Shown here: piece by piece, positions 52,004 through 59,588 of the stretch | How the letters are laid out: each line of letters begins with the position of its first letter | How positions within the stretch are numbered: position 1 is the first letter of the stretch | Assembly: GCA_041392805.1 (NCBI GenBank) | Contig: JAWKLJ010000002.1 | Span: forward strand, 1,689,001-1,753,000 | Length of the DNA: 64,000 nt | Direction of reading: 5' to 3' | Source: Saprospiraceae bacterium | Lineage (GTDB): Bacteria > Bacteroidota > Bacteroidia > Chitinophagales > Saprospiraceae | The notes under the pieces: generated by a model | What the model was told of the DNA's origin: nothing | Seen by the model: the letters and a program-made list of their open reading frames with translations, nothing else | Database searches by the model: none | Translations under genes and position numbers: made by a program

Positions 52004-53251
52004 CTATTCTTGACAGAAATAACGGTATTTTTCTACACCTTCTTCAAAGCCCAGATCCGCACTTTGACTAAGATCAAAACAAGCAGATACAGGATCATGA
52101 ACCAATAAATGGGCTAGGCCACGATTGTAATAGGCTGCCGCAAAATCAGTCTGAAGTTGAATGGCCGTGGTGTAATCCTGGATGGCATGATGGTAAAACC
52201 CAAATACTAAATTGAGATTCCCCCGGTTTTTATACAATGATGCATTCTTTGGATAGGCTTCTACTGCACTATTAAAATCGATTAAGGCACCACCAAAATC
52301 ACCTAGCATTCGTTTGCTAATTCCTCGATTTAGAAATGCCTCCATGTAACTTTCACCTTTCAAATCAATGACCCTATTATAGTCGGTCACGGCAGCAGCA
52401 TACTCGCCCTGGGTTTTTAACAAGATGGCGCGATCAAAGTAGGCTTTTGTCAAATCGCCTTGTAATTCGATCGCTTTATCGAAGTATACCTTAGCTGTTT
52501 CGTTATTTCCCTGTAGTTGTTCGACTCTAGCAAAATTATACCATGCAATTGCAAAATCAGGTGCTAGTAAGATGGCTCTGGCAAAGGACTCCATGGCTTC
52601 CTTGAATCTGTTTTGCCTCATAAATACGACCCCACGTAAATCATAAACCAAGGCCGAATTAGGATAAAGGTTTAATCCAGTATCAATCAAATTTAGGGCA
52701 TCATCAAACTGATACTGATCGATTTCGCTGATGATTTCTTCTAATAAATCCAGCTCCGACACCTCCATGTCTCCATTCGATAATTGTTGATCCAACAAAT
52801 TATAGTAATAATCAATTCTTCGGTCTGGAGCAAAAGCTTGAATCATTTCTACAGGTTGATCATCGATCAGTTTTAACAAGCCTTGCGCACCATTAAATCC
52901 ATATAAATTTGCTATGAAAGGGTTGATCCTATTGACAAATTTCAGGTCTTCTGCTGCTTCTCGTTTCATACCATAAATTTGCCGAAATATCGCTCTACGC
53001 ATCAAAACCTCCGCTGAATTTGGGTTTTGGGCCACTGCATTTTCCAAGGCAAAAAAGGCGCCTTCAAAGTCAAACTGTCGTAATTTCATGTCAGCCAGGC
53101 GAACATATGAATGATTGTTCACTCCAAAAATTTGTTCAGTATAGGTTTTGCCTACCCATGCGGTGCCAGTAGTTGCATGCTGAGATTGAGCCTGCAGTTG
53201 TACTGAAAATGAAAAAGCGGTTGCGAGGATGATCAAAACAATTTTTTTCAT
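52004..53251 (-). CDS. TPR repeat protein, exported
   Basis: This 415-residue protein has a signal peptide (IILATAFSFSVQLQAQ, about 1-20) and then many tetratricopeptide repeats across about residues 55-400, e.g. SAEVLMRRAIFRQIYGM, YNFARVEQLQGNNETAKVYFDKAIEL, AYFDRAILLKTQGEYAAAVTDYNRVI and AAYYNRGLAHLL. TPR proteins act as scaffolds for protein complexes, and exported ones in this phylum commonly support surface or envelope assembly. No partner is identifiable from context; the next gene downstream in the transcript direction is paralogue B at 51786, 217 bases away. Confidence 0.88.
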   Translation of the reverse strand: MKKIVLIILATAFSFSVQLQAQSQHATTGTAWVGKTYTEQIFGVNNHSYVRLADMKLRQFDFEGAFFALENAVAQNPNSAEVLMRRAIFRQIYGMKREAAEDLKFVNRINPFIANLYGFNGAQGLLKLIDDQPVEMIQAFAPDRRIDYYYNLLDQQLSNGDMEVSELDLLEEIISEIDQYQFDDALNLIDTGLNLYPNSALVYDLRGVVFMRQNRFKEAMESFARAILLAPDFAIAWYNFARVEQLQGNNETAKVYFDKAIELQGDLTKAYFDRAILLKTQGEYAAAVTDYNRVIDLKGESYMEAFLNRGISKRMLGDFGGALIDFNSAVEAYPKNASLYKNRGNLNLVFGFYHHAIQDYTTAIQLQTDFAAAYYNRGLAHLLVHDPVSACFDLSQSADLGFEEGVEKYRYFCQE

Positions 53252-53398
53252 AGCGCAAATTTTTAAAAAACAAGGTAAAGCTATTTATTTAGATAGTAAT
53301 ACTATTATTACAATCCTATAGCTATTTTGTTTTGAAAAAGGCAATACTTTTCCGCGACTACCGACCGCCAACGTGAAATGGATTATTCACGCCCCGCA

Positions 53399-53446
53399 GA
53401 CATCAGAAGTTTCGCAAAGTACTTTCTCAGATAAACTTCTGATGTC
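53399..53446. repeat. GACATCAGAAGTTT inverted repeat, copy 1
   Basis: GACATCAGAAGTTT (53399-53412) and AAACTTCTGATGTC (53433-53446) are perfect inverted copies around a 20-base loop. A second copy lies at 55909-55952. Confidence 0.8.
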
Positions 53447-53461
53447 GAGCCAAATAATAAA

Positions 53462-53488
53462 GGGTACGGCCCAAGAGAGCCGTACCCC
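53462..53488 (-). terminator. Rho-independent terminator of the DegQ-like gene
   Basis: GGGTACGGC and GCCGTACCC form a strong 9-bp stem with an 8-base loop, and the minus strand then reads TTTATTATTT. It lies 32 bases after the stop of the minus-strand protease gene. Confidence 0.85.
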
Positions 53489-53519
53489 AATTATAAGTTC
53501 ATCCGACTGTTATTTAAGT

Positions 53520-55040
53520 CTATTGTAACCCGAAGGCATAATAAAAGGTTTGGGAGCTACCAGGGTATATCCCCTCTAGCATCACACCACCTTCCTTGTC
53601 CTGAAGGATTTTTGTAACATCTTCTACTTTATTTACGGCCTTGCCATCAATTTTGGTTATCACAAAGCCTTCTCTGATATTTGTTTGGCTTCGCAATTTA
53701 CCTGCTTGGAGATCGACTAGTTTGACCCCTCCCTGGATACCCATTTTTTGGGCCTCCGCTTTACTTACGGTTTCAAAACTAGCTCCCAACGCTTCCAAAA
53801 CAGCCGCAGGGGCCTCTTTTTTCACAACCTGGGTATTTCCTTCGCTATTTTTAAGGGTAACAAACACCTCTTTTTCCTGGCCTTTTCTGAGAATAGTCAA
53901 AGCCACTTTGTCCCCAGGTCGATGACGTCCGATCATTTCCAGTAGTTTAGGCGAGCTTGTGGTGGCAAGCCCGTCCACAGCGATGATAACATCACCTGTT
54001 TTGATACCTGCCTCAGCCGCAGCAGAGTTGGCAGCCAAGCTATCTACATAGACCCCATCTGTTGTACTCAACCCTTTTTCTTTGGCCAACTTGCTATCTA
54101 TGCCCCGAATAATGGCACCGATAAAACCACGTTGCACAACCCCATATTCTTTGAGATCGGTTACAACTTTTGTTACTATATTACTAGGAATGGCAAATCC
54201 GTATCCTGCATAAGTGCCTGTAGGGGAGGCAATAGCTGTATTGACACCCACCAATTCACCTTGGAGGTTCACCAATGCGCCACCTGAGTTGCCAGGATTA
54301 ATGGCGGCATCTGTTTGAATGAAAGATTCAATTGGTGTTTTATCTTGCATAATATTGATGCTACGACCTTTGGCACTAACGATACCAGCGGTAACAGTTG
54401 ATTCCAGGTTAAAAGGGTTTCCCACTGCAACGACCCATGCACCAACTTTAATTTGGTCGGCATCTGCCATGGTAATGCTGGGAAGGTCTTTGCCATCAAC
54501 CTTTATGAGTGCCACATCTGTAGATGGGTCAGTACCAATTACAGTGGCGGTGAAAGTTTGGTGATCATTTAGGGTAACCAATACTTCATCTGCATCTGCT
54601 ACCACATGGTTATTGGTTACGATATAGCCGTCAGGGCTGATGATTACACCAGAGCCACTGCCTTGTTGCCGTTGTGGCTCAGGTGCGCCTCTTCTATTCG
54701 GTGAAGATGGTCCGAATGGGTTGCCAAAAAAATCACGGAAAGCCTCAGGAAGTTGACCAAGGTCAAAATCCTGGCCGTTTCTTGCATTAGCGTTAATGGT
54801 GGTACTAACTTGAATATGGACCACTGCTGGTAGGGTTTTTTCGGCAGCATAGGTGAAATCTACCATGGCTCCAGGTTGACTAGCACTTAACCCTGGAGAC
54901 AAATTGACAAAGGCAGCCGGGGTGGCTTTTGCCGAGACTTGCGTAGGGGATGATTTATCAAATCCTAGCATTTTTGCTCCACCAAGGCTAATTGCTCCAC
55001 CAAGTACAGCCGCAATGACATAAACCAAAAACTTCTTCAT
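53520..55040 (-). CDS. DegQ/HtrA family periplasmic serine protease
   Basis: This protein of about 506 residues is a Do-type trypsin-like protease with chaperone function in the envelope. The catalytic triad is His145 (VTNNHVV), Asp175 (STDVALIK) and Ser252 (NPGNSGGAL). Two PDZ domains follow at about 290-385 and 410-500. The N-terminus has one hydrophobic segment (FLVYVIAAVLGGAISLGG), a signal peptide or anchor. I start it at the ATG 55040 (MKKFLV) because an upstream reading adds an unlikely cationic leader. A strong terminator follows the stop. Quality control of exported proteins is its expected job. Confidence 0.94.
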   Translation of the reverse strand: MKKFLVYVIAAVLGGAISLGGAKMLGFDKSSPTQVSAKATPAAFVNLSPGLSASQPGAMVDFTYAAEKTLPAVVHIQVSTTINANARNGQDFDLGQLPEAFRDFFGNPFGPSSPNRRGAPEPQRQQGSGSGVIISPDGYIVTNNHVVADADEVLVTLNDHQTFTATVIGTDPSTDVALIKVDGKDLPSITMADADQIKVGAWVVAVGNPFNLESTVTAGIVSAKGRSINIMQDKTPIESFIQTDAAINPGNSGGALVNLQGELVGVNTAIASPTGTYAGYGFAIPSNIVTKVVTDLKEYGVVQRGFIGAIIRGIDSKLAKEKGLSTTDGVYVDSLAANSAAAEAGIKTGDVIIAVDGLATTSSPKLLEMIGRHRPGDKVALTILRKGQEKEVFVTLKNSEGNTQVVKKEAPAAVLEALGASFETVSKAEAQKMGIQGGVKLVDLQAGKLRSQTNIREGFVITKIDGKAVNKVEDVTKILQDKEGGVMLEGIYPGSSQTFYYAFGLQ

Positions 55041-55226
55041 TTCTATCCGTTTTTTAATGTTTATAAAAAAGGTAAATAGCGCTTGTCGCATACATGCTTT
55101 TCTACCCTATAAAATCAAATAAAGGATCGTTAGGTTGGTTATGGTCACCCCAAAAGGCAACAATTAGCGAATTTTTAACAGAAGAGCCTCTAATTTTTAA
55201 AATTTTTAACCAAGGTCATAGAATTG

Positions 55227-55608
55227 TCATGATGATTCCCGAACAATGAACACGGGGATGTCGACACTATGCCTTACGGAATCTACGGTGGTTCCGAAAA
55301 TGAGGTCTTTGAAGAAGCGATGGCCATGGGCGCCCAGGATCAACAAGTCAGCACCATAAGTTTTAACGGCAAGCGGGATACTTGTTTTTGGGTTGCCAAA
55401 TCCGAGGTAGGCTTCCGCCTGGTAGCCTTGTTGCCCGAGTAGTTTTACACAATGATCGAGGCGTTCGGCATCATCTCCCGTCTCTTTATATATACCCTAC
55501 ACTAATGAGATAGGCTGGCCCCATGAAGGCTAATAACTTTCGGAAAAAACCTTTCTTTTGGGTGTCAACACTGGCATGAACCTCCTCTAGCGACTTTGAT
55601 ATTGACAT
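55227..55608 (-). pseudogene. Deletion scar of an Nramp metal transporter-UspA fusion gene
   Basis: Both ends of a gene remain but the middle is gone. The minus-strand ATG at 55608 opens MSISKSLEEVHASVD..., continuing GFFRKLLAFMGPAYLISVGY, the hallmark N-terminus of Nramp-family divalent metal transporters (which continue DPGNW in intact members). Right after GY, at about 55496, the sequence shifts frame and reads ETGDDAERLDHCVKLLG..., then GADLLILGAHGHRFFKDLIFG and SVDIPVFIVRESS, a universal stress protein domain with the G-x2-G-x9-G-T ATP motif. In this phylum Nramp transporters with a C-terminal UspA domain are known. Some 400-500 transporter residues are missing, so the remnant is not functional. 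The stop is at 55227. Confidence 0.88.
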
Positions 55609-55764
55609 TTTTAATGATTACTGAAGGAATACAAAGGTGCTCACTTTAAATTATACCCACCCTGACATTTGGTGAAGATATCTAAAAAATATTTTTAGCG
55701 GAAAGGAGTGACCTTTTGCTTCTCCCTTGTCTTAGTGTTTTTACCATAACAAAAAAATGTAATC

Positions 55765-55881
55765 ATGAAAAAACTAGCCTTTAATAGTGATAAGATCGCC
55801 TTATGGTTTTTCTTATCCGTAATGGTTTTCGGACTAATCCTAATTGGATTTATGCTTTTGAAAAACCAATTTGGGGGCTAA
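55765..55881 (+). CDS. Small single-pass membrane protein (38 residues)
   Basis: This short frame, too small for usual gene calls, reads MKKLAFNSDKIALWFFLSVM and on to the end FMLLKNQFGG. A Lys-rich N-terminus is followed by one hydrophobic helix (about residues 12-32) and a short tail. It has clean start and stop codons and an A-rich sequence before the ATG. It lies close to the Nramp-UspA scar, on the other strand. Function is unknown; tiny membrane peptides often modulate larger membrane complexes. Without comparative data it remains a candidate gene. Confidence 0.55.
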   Translation: MKKLAFNSDKIALWFFLSVMVFGLILIGFMLLKNQFGG

Positions 55882-55908
55882 TATCTAAGCCTCCAAACAA
55901 GCGCTCAG

Positions 55909-55952
55909 GCATCAGAAGTTTACCGAGGGGGGCTGAGCAAACTTCTGATGTC
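55909..55952. repeat. GCATCAGAAGTTT inverted repeat, copy 2
   Basis: CATCAGAAGTTT (55910-55921) and AAACTTCTGATG (55939-55950) are perfect inverted copies, as in copy 1 at 53399-53446, with a different loop. It follows the 38-residue gene and lies before the end of tex. Confidence 0.8.
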
Positions 55953-56004
55953 TCGCTCGGCTATAGCCTTACTCGCCCCTGCTACACCCAAGAAGTCAGT
56001 TTGT

Positions 56005-58131
56005 TTATACATCTTTCATGGATAATTGTACCCTTTTTCGTTTCACATCAATATCCATGACTTTAACCATGACCTGTTGTTGCAGACTGACGACATCCAG
56101 TGGGTTTTTCACAAAGCGGTTGGCTAATTGAGAAATGTGGACCAGTCCGCTTTCTTTGATGCCAATATCGACAAAGGCGCCAAAATTGGTGATATTATTA
56201 ATAATTCCAGGCACCACCATACCGATATACAAGTCATCAATGGTTTTTATGTTAGCAAATTCAAAAGATTTGGCCGTACCACGAGGATCTAACCCAGGTT
56301 TAGCCAGTTCAGCCAAGATATCCTTTAAGGTTGGCAAGCCTACCGTTTCAGTGACATAGGATGGCAACTTGATTTTCTCGCGTAAATCTTTCTTTTGGAT
56401 CAAGTCCTCAACGCTACAATTCAAATCCTTGGCCATTTGCTTGACAATGCCATAGCTTTCTGGGTGTACCCCCGTATTGTCCAATGGGTTTTTTGCTTCC
56501 CGAACCCTAAGGAATCCGGCGCATTGTTCGAATGCCTTTTCGCCCATCCGTGGCACTTTCTTTAGTGTTGTTCGGGAAGGAAAGGGGCCATTTTCAGTGC
56601 GGTAGTCAACGATGTTTTGCGCCAGGGTAGGGCCAAGGCCGGAAATGTGAGTGAGTAGCGATTTACTAGCGGTATTGAGGTTGATGCCTACAGCATTCAC
56701 ACAGCTTTCCACCACGCGGTCGAGGCTATCCTTCAGCAAGGGTTGGTTAACATCGTGTTGGTATTGGCCAACACCAATTGATTTTGGATCGATTTTGACC
56801 AGCTCCGCCAAGGGGTCCATCAGGCGGCGCCCAATGGAGACCGCCCCGCGCACGGTGACATCCTGGTCGGGGAACTCCTCCCTGGCAACAGCCGAGGCTG
56901 AATAAATAGAAGCCCCTGCCTCATTGACCATAAAAATTGATACGGGCCGATCAAATTGGGTGTTTTGGCATAAACTCATGGTTTCCCTGCCCGCCGTTCC
57001 ATTCCCTACCGCAATGGCCGTGATATCGTACTTGGCTACCAAGTCAGCCAGTGTTTTTTTGGCCATAAATTCATCTGATTGAGGGGGATGTGGGTAAATG
57101 GCTGTTTGATATAAAAGATTACCACTAGCATCTAAGCAGACCAGTTTACAGCCGGTTCGGAAACCCGGATCCAAGCCCAATACCCTTTGCTGGCCAAGCG
57201 GCGGCGCCAATAGCAATTGCCGAAGATTTTCTGCAAAAACCTGGATGGCCTCTAGGTCTGCTTTTTCTTTTGCCAAACTTCGAAATTCGGTTTCTATAGA
57301 AGGTGAAAGCAGCCGTTTGTAACTATCGTGTAGTGCCAATTTGACCTGTGCGGTGGCCTCTCCATGACCATTCAATATCATTTGCTCCAAAGGATACAAA
57401 ACGGCCTCTTCTTCAGGGCCAATGCTCACGCGCAAAAAACCCTCTTCTTCTCCACGTCTTATCGCCAACATGCGGTGGGAAGGACAATTCTTCAAAGGTT
57501 CGGAAAATTCAAAATAATCGCGGTATTTAGCGCCCTCTTCTTCTTTCCCTCTCGCTACTTTTGACTGGATAATGGAATCGCGCTTGAAGATACTCCGGAC
57601 CTTGTTCCGGACCTTTTCATCTTCATTGATGTTTTCAGCTATAATATCCCTGGCTCCTTGGAGGGCATCGTCTATCGTCGGGACTTCCTCGCTTAGGTAA
57701 GCCGCTGCTAATGCTTCGACCTTGTTGTTGCGTTGCAAAAACAATTCAATGGCTAAAGGCTCCAGCCCTTTTTCCCTGGCTATAGAGGCTTTGGTCTTTC
57801 TTTTTCGCTTATAAGGCAAGTAAAGGTCTTCCAGCGCAGTTAAGTCAAAGCAATGTTCAATACGCTGTTTTAAATCATCGGAGAGTTTGCCTTGCTCTTC
57901 AATACTATTGAGAATGCTTTCTTTTCGTTTCCCTAATTCGTTTAATTTCTTTGACTCCTGCTGAATCGCTGCAATCTGTACCTCATCCATTACGCCAGTG
58001 ACCTCTTTTCGGTAGCGGGCAATAAAAGGAATCGTTGCGCCATTTTCCAATAATTCAAGCACATTCTGGATACGATGCTTGGCGAGCCCAGTCCGTTCAG
58101 CGATAAGGTTGAGTTGTGTAGTGTCGGTCAT
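56005..58131 (-). CDS. tex: Tex family transcription accessory protein (RNA-binding)
   Basis: This 708-residue protein is the conserved Tex RNA-binding factor. It begins with the N-terminal Tex domain (HRIQNVLELLENGATIPFIARYRKE), has a YqgF-like fold (LGLDPGFRTGCKLVCLD, about 320-440), a helix-hairpin-helix part (ISGLGPTLAQNIVDYR) and a C-terminal S1 domain (GMVVPGIINNITNFGAFVDIGI, about 630-708). It ends shortly after the S1 fold and is somewhat shorter than Tex of proteobacteria (about 770), mainly lacking the tail. It acts in the cytosol on RNA or transcription complexes; the precise role is debated. The CAAAGCTA on this strand at 58162-58169 matches the -7 consensus in inverted form, with no clean -33. 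Confidence 0.94.
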   Translation of the reverse strand: MTDTTQLNLIAERTGLAKHRIQNVLELLENGATIPFIARYRKEVTGVMDEVQIAAIQQESKKLNELGKRKESILNSIEEQGKLSDDLKQRIEHCFDLTALEDLYLPYKRKRKTKASIAREKGLEPLAIELFLQRNNKVEALAAAYLSEEVPTIDDALQGARDIIAENINEDEKVRNKVRSIFKRDSIIQSKVARGKEEEGAKYRDYFEFSEPLKNCPSHRMLAIRRGEEEGFLRVSIGPEEEAVLYPLEQMILNGHGEATAQVKLALHDSYKRLLSPSIETEFRSLAKEKADLEAIQVFAENLRQLLLAPPLGQQRVLGLDPGFRTGCKLVCLDASGNLLYQTAIYPHPPQSDEFMAKKTLADLVAKYDITAIAVGNGTAGRETMSLCQNTQFDRPVSIFMVNEAGASIYSASAVAREEFPDQDVTVRGAVSIGRRLMDPLAELVKIDPKSIGVGQYQHDVNQPLLKDSLDRVVESCVNAVGINLNTASKSLLTHISGLGPTLAQNIVDYRTENGPFPSRTTLKKVPRMGEKAFEQCAGFLRVREAKNPLDNTGVHPESYGIVKQMAKDLNCSVEDLIQKKDLREKIKLPSYVTETVGLPTLKDILAELAKPGLDPRGTAKSFEFANIKTIDDLYIGMVVPGIINNITNFGAFVDIGIKESGLVHISQLANRFVKNPLDVVSLQQQVMVKVMDIDVKRKRVQLSMKDV

Positions 58132-58172
58132 ATCGGGATTGTTTTTTTATTTTTGGGTGGGCAAAGCTAACG

Positions 58173-58213
58173 AAAAAAGGGCAGCATCTGCACAGCAAAT
58201 GCCACCCTTTTTT
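58173..58213. terminator. Hairpin with A/T flanks in a divergent promoter region
   Basis: AAAAAAGGGCAGCAT and ATGCCACCCTTTTTT form an imperfect stem (one mismatch) around a roughly 10-base loop, bounded by A- and T-runs like a bidirectional terminator. It overlaps the region where the tex promoter should be, so its placement is odd. It may be an attenuator or a leftover. Confidence 0.45.
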
Positions 58214-58357
58214 AGAAGGATTCTCTAGGTGTACGCCTATTGTCCGCTTGCCAATGGGATGGGGAACCTGACAGGAATAGTATCAGCAGGGCGATCAAGA
58301 GAACGTATATGAAAAAGACGTTAACAACTCATTAACCTATTTCAATTGTATAAAACT

Positions 58358-58387
58358 TTTATTTCCTTTGAAATTAGCCTACTTTTG
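58358..58387 (+). promoter_or_regulatory. Candidate promoter with TACTTTTG -7 box
   Basis: TACTTTTG (58380-58387) is a full match to TAnnTTTG. The position for -33, 19 bases upstream, reads TTT instead of TTG. The start point would be about 115 bases before the DUF1573 gene. Confidence 0.45.
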
Positions 58388-58510
58388 TAGGGTAGAGCGC
58401 TGCTTATGGCTTTTTTTCGTTTTGTCGACCCAAAAAATGTTTTGAGCTGGCAGCCTAGGCACGAAAGATCAAATCAGTTCAATAGATAATTTAAACTAAA
58501 ATTAAACGTA

Positions 58511-59011
58511 ATGAAGCAATTACTTTCTGTTCTTACGCTTCTAGTGTTGGCTTTTACTTTTGCAACAGCACAAAATGAAACCACACCTGTATTGAGAGCG
58601 CAACCGGCTCAAGTTGTTGAAAATGCAGCAACGGATGGCCCAGCTATGAAATTTGAGACACTACAAGTAGATTATGGAACCATTATCCAGGATTCAGATC
58701 CTTATCGCTACTTCAAATTTACAAACGTAGGTACTGAACCTGCGGTGATAAAGACTGCTAAGGGAAGTTGCGGATGTACGGTGCCAACTTACCCAAAAGA
58801 ACCAATCCTTCCTGGTCAAACCGCTGAAATCAAGGTTCGTTATGACACCAAGCGCGTAGGACCATTTACCAAAAGAGTTACCTTAACGACCAATACCGCA
58901 GAACCGGAAATTGTATTGACGATTAAAGGTGTAGTGGAAAAGAAACCTGAAGAGCCAGCTGGTTTACCTACTCAGGACAACGGCTTGTTCAATAACAATA
59001 ATAACAATTAA
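58511..59011 (+). CDS. DUF1573 domain exported protein
   Basis: This 166-residue exported protein has a signal peptide (about 1-19, FTFATAQ). Residues about 45-140 are a DUF1573 domain: DYGTIIQDSDPYRYFKFTNVG, KGSCGCTVPTYPKEPILPGQT and VRYDTKRVGPFTKRVTLTTN, an Ig-like fold with the conserved SCGCT. The end is an unusual Asn-rich tail (NGLFNNNNNN). DUF1573 proteins are very common in this phylum and are usually periplasmic with unknown function. A good terminator follows the gene. Confidence 0.92.
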   Translation: MKQLLSVLTLLVLAFTFATAQNETTPVLRAQPAQVVENAATDGPAMKFETLQVDYGTIIQDSDPYRYFKFTNVGTEPAVIKTAKGSCGCTVPTYPKEPILPGQTAEIKVRYDTKRVGPFTKRVTLTTNTAEPEIVLTIKGVVEKKPEEPAGLPTQDNGLFNNNNNN

Positions 59012-59036
59012 GCGATAAGCTAATCGCCTGATTGCT

Positions 59037-59069
59037 AAACCCTTGACCTTGGTCAAGGGTTTTTTTTTG
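59037..59069 (+). terminator. Rho-independent terminator after the DUF1573 gene
   Basis: ACCCTTGAC (59039-59047) and GTCAAGGGT (59052-59060) form a 9-bp stem with a CTTG loop, followed by nine T. It lies 26 bases after the stop of the DUF1573 gene. Confidence 0.9.
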
Positions 59070-59090
59070 TCCTTTAAAAACAGCTAAAAT

Positions 59091-59121
59091 AAAAAAACCC
59101 TTGCTTATTCTTAAGCAAGGG
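59091..59121 (-). terminator. Minus-strand terminator-like hairpin
   Basis: CCCTTGCTTA (59098-59107) and TAAGCAAGGG (59112-59121) form a strong stem with a TTCT loop, and on the minus strand the A7 run at 59091-59097 becomes a T-tract. It faces the opposite way to the terminator just before it, although no minus-strand gene lies upstream of it. Confidence 0.75.
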
Positions 59122-59495
59122 CCTCTAACCCAAACAAATAAACACAAAAACTACTTTTTAAGACTGGTACAATATTAAAGCCTTTTTTTAAATTAGGCAA
59201 CATTTTTGCCTTTTTTTTATCTCCTTTTTTTTGTTAATATTTACTAATAGTTTGATAATCATTGTTTTATATATGAAAAGAGTCTAAAGTTTTTTTTTGT
59301 GACTGCTAAAAAATGAGTCACGATGTTTTTACTTCTGTTTTTTTTATTTTTTTTATTTTTTGTGACATGATAAAAATAATAAATTATTTATTTAAAAGTT
59401 GATTACACTGCTTGTTACGGTTTTTTTTGTAACATTTATTCGTAGTGCTAATGCTACCTGATACGGCTTTATGGGGAGTACTAATTTTTAACTAA
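59122..59495. other. AT-rich intergenic region
   Basis: About 370 bases of very AT-rich sequence with long T-runs (for example around 59220-59235, 59335-59360) separate the DUF1573 terminators from the acylase promoter. I see no coding frame. A minus-strand transcript ending at 59091 could start here, but nothing marks it directly. Confidence 0.5.
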
Positions 59496-59527
59496 TTGGG
59501 CAGATGTTTACAGCGAGTGTACATTTT
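59496..59527 (+). promoter_or_regulatory. Candidate promoter TTG-N21-TAcaTTTt
   Basis: TTG at 59496-59498 and TACATTTT at 59520-59527 are spaced by 21 bases and match five of six -7 positions. It explains why an open frame starting at 59496 should not be taken as the protein start. Confidence 0.5.
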
Positions 59528-59588
59528 TTCTAACTTTAGCATTTACGAAAATTTTCGACAACTTCTCATTCAAATAGTGATGCATGCT

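Larger units (their letters stand above)
58132..58510. other. Divergent intergenic region between tex and the DUF1573 gene
   Basis: No gene is seen in these 379 bases. The region contains the candidate -7 boxes for both genes and a hairpin at 58173-58213 that is listed separately. Confidence 0.5.
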
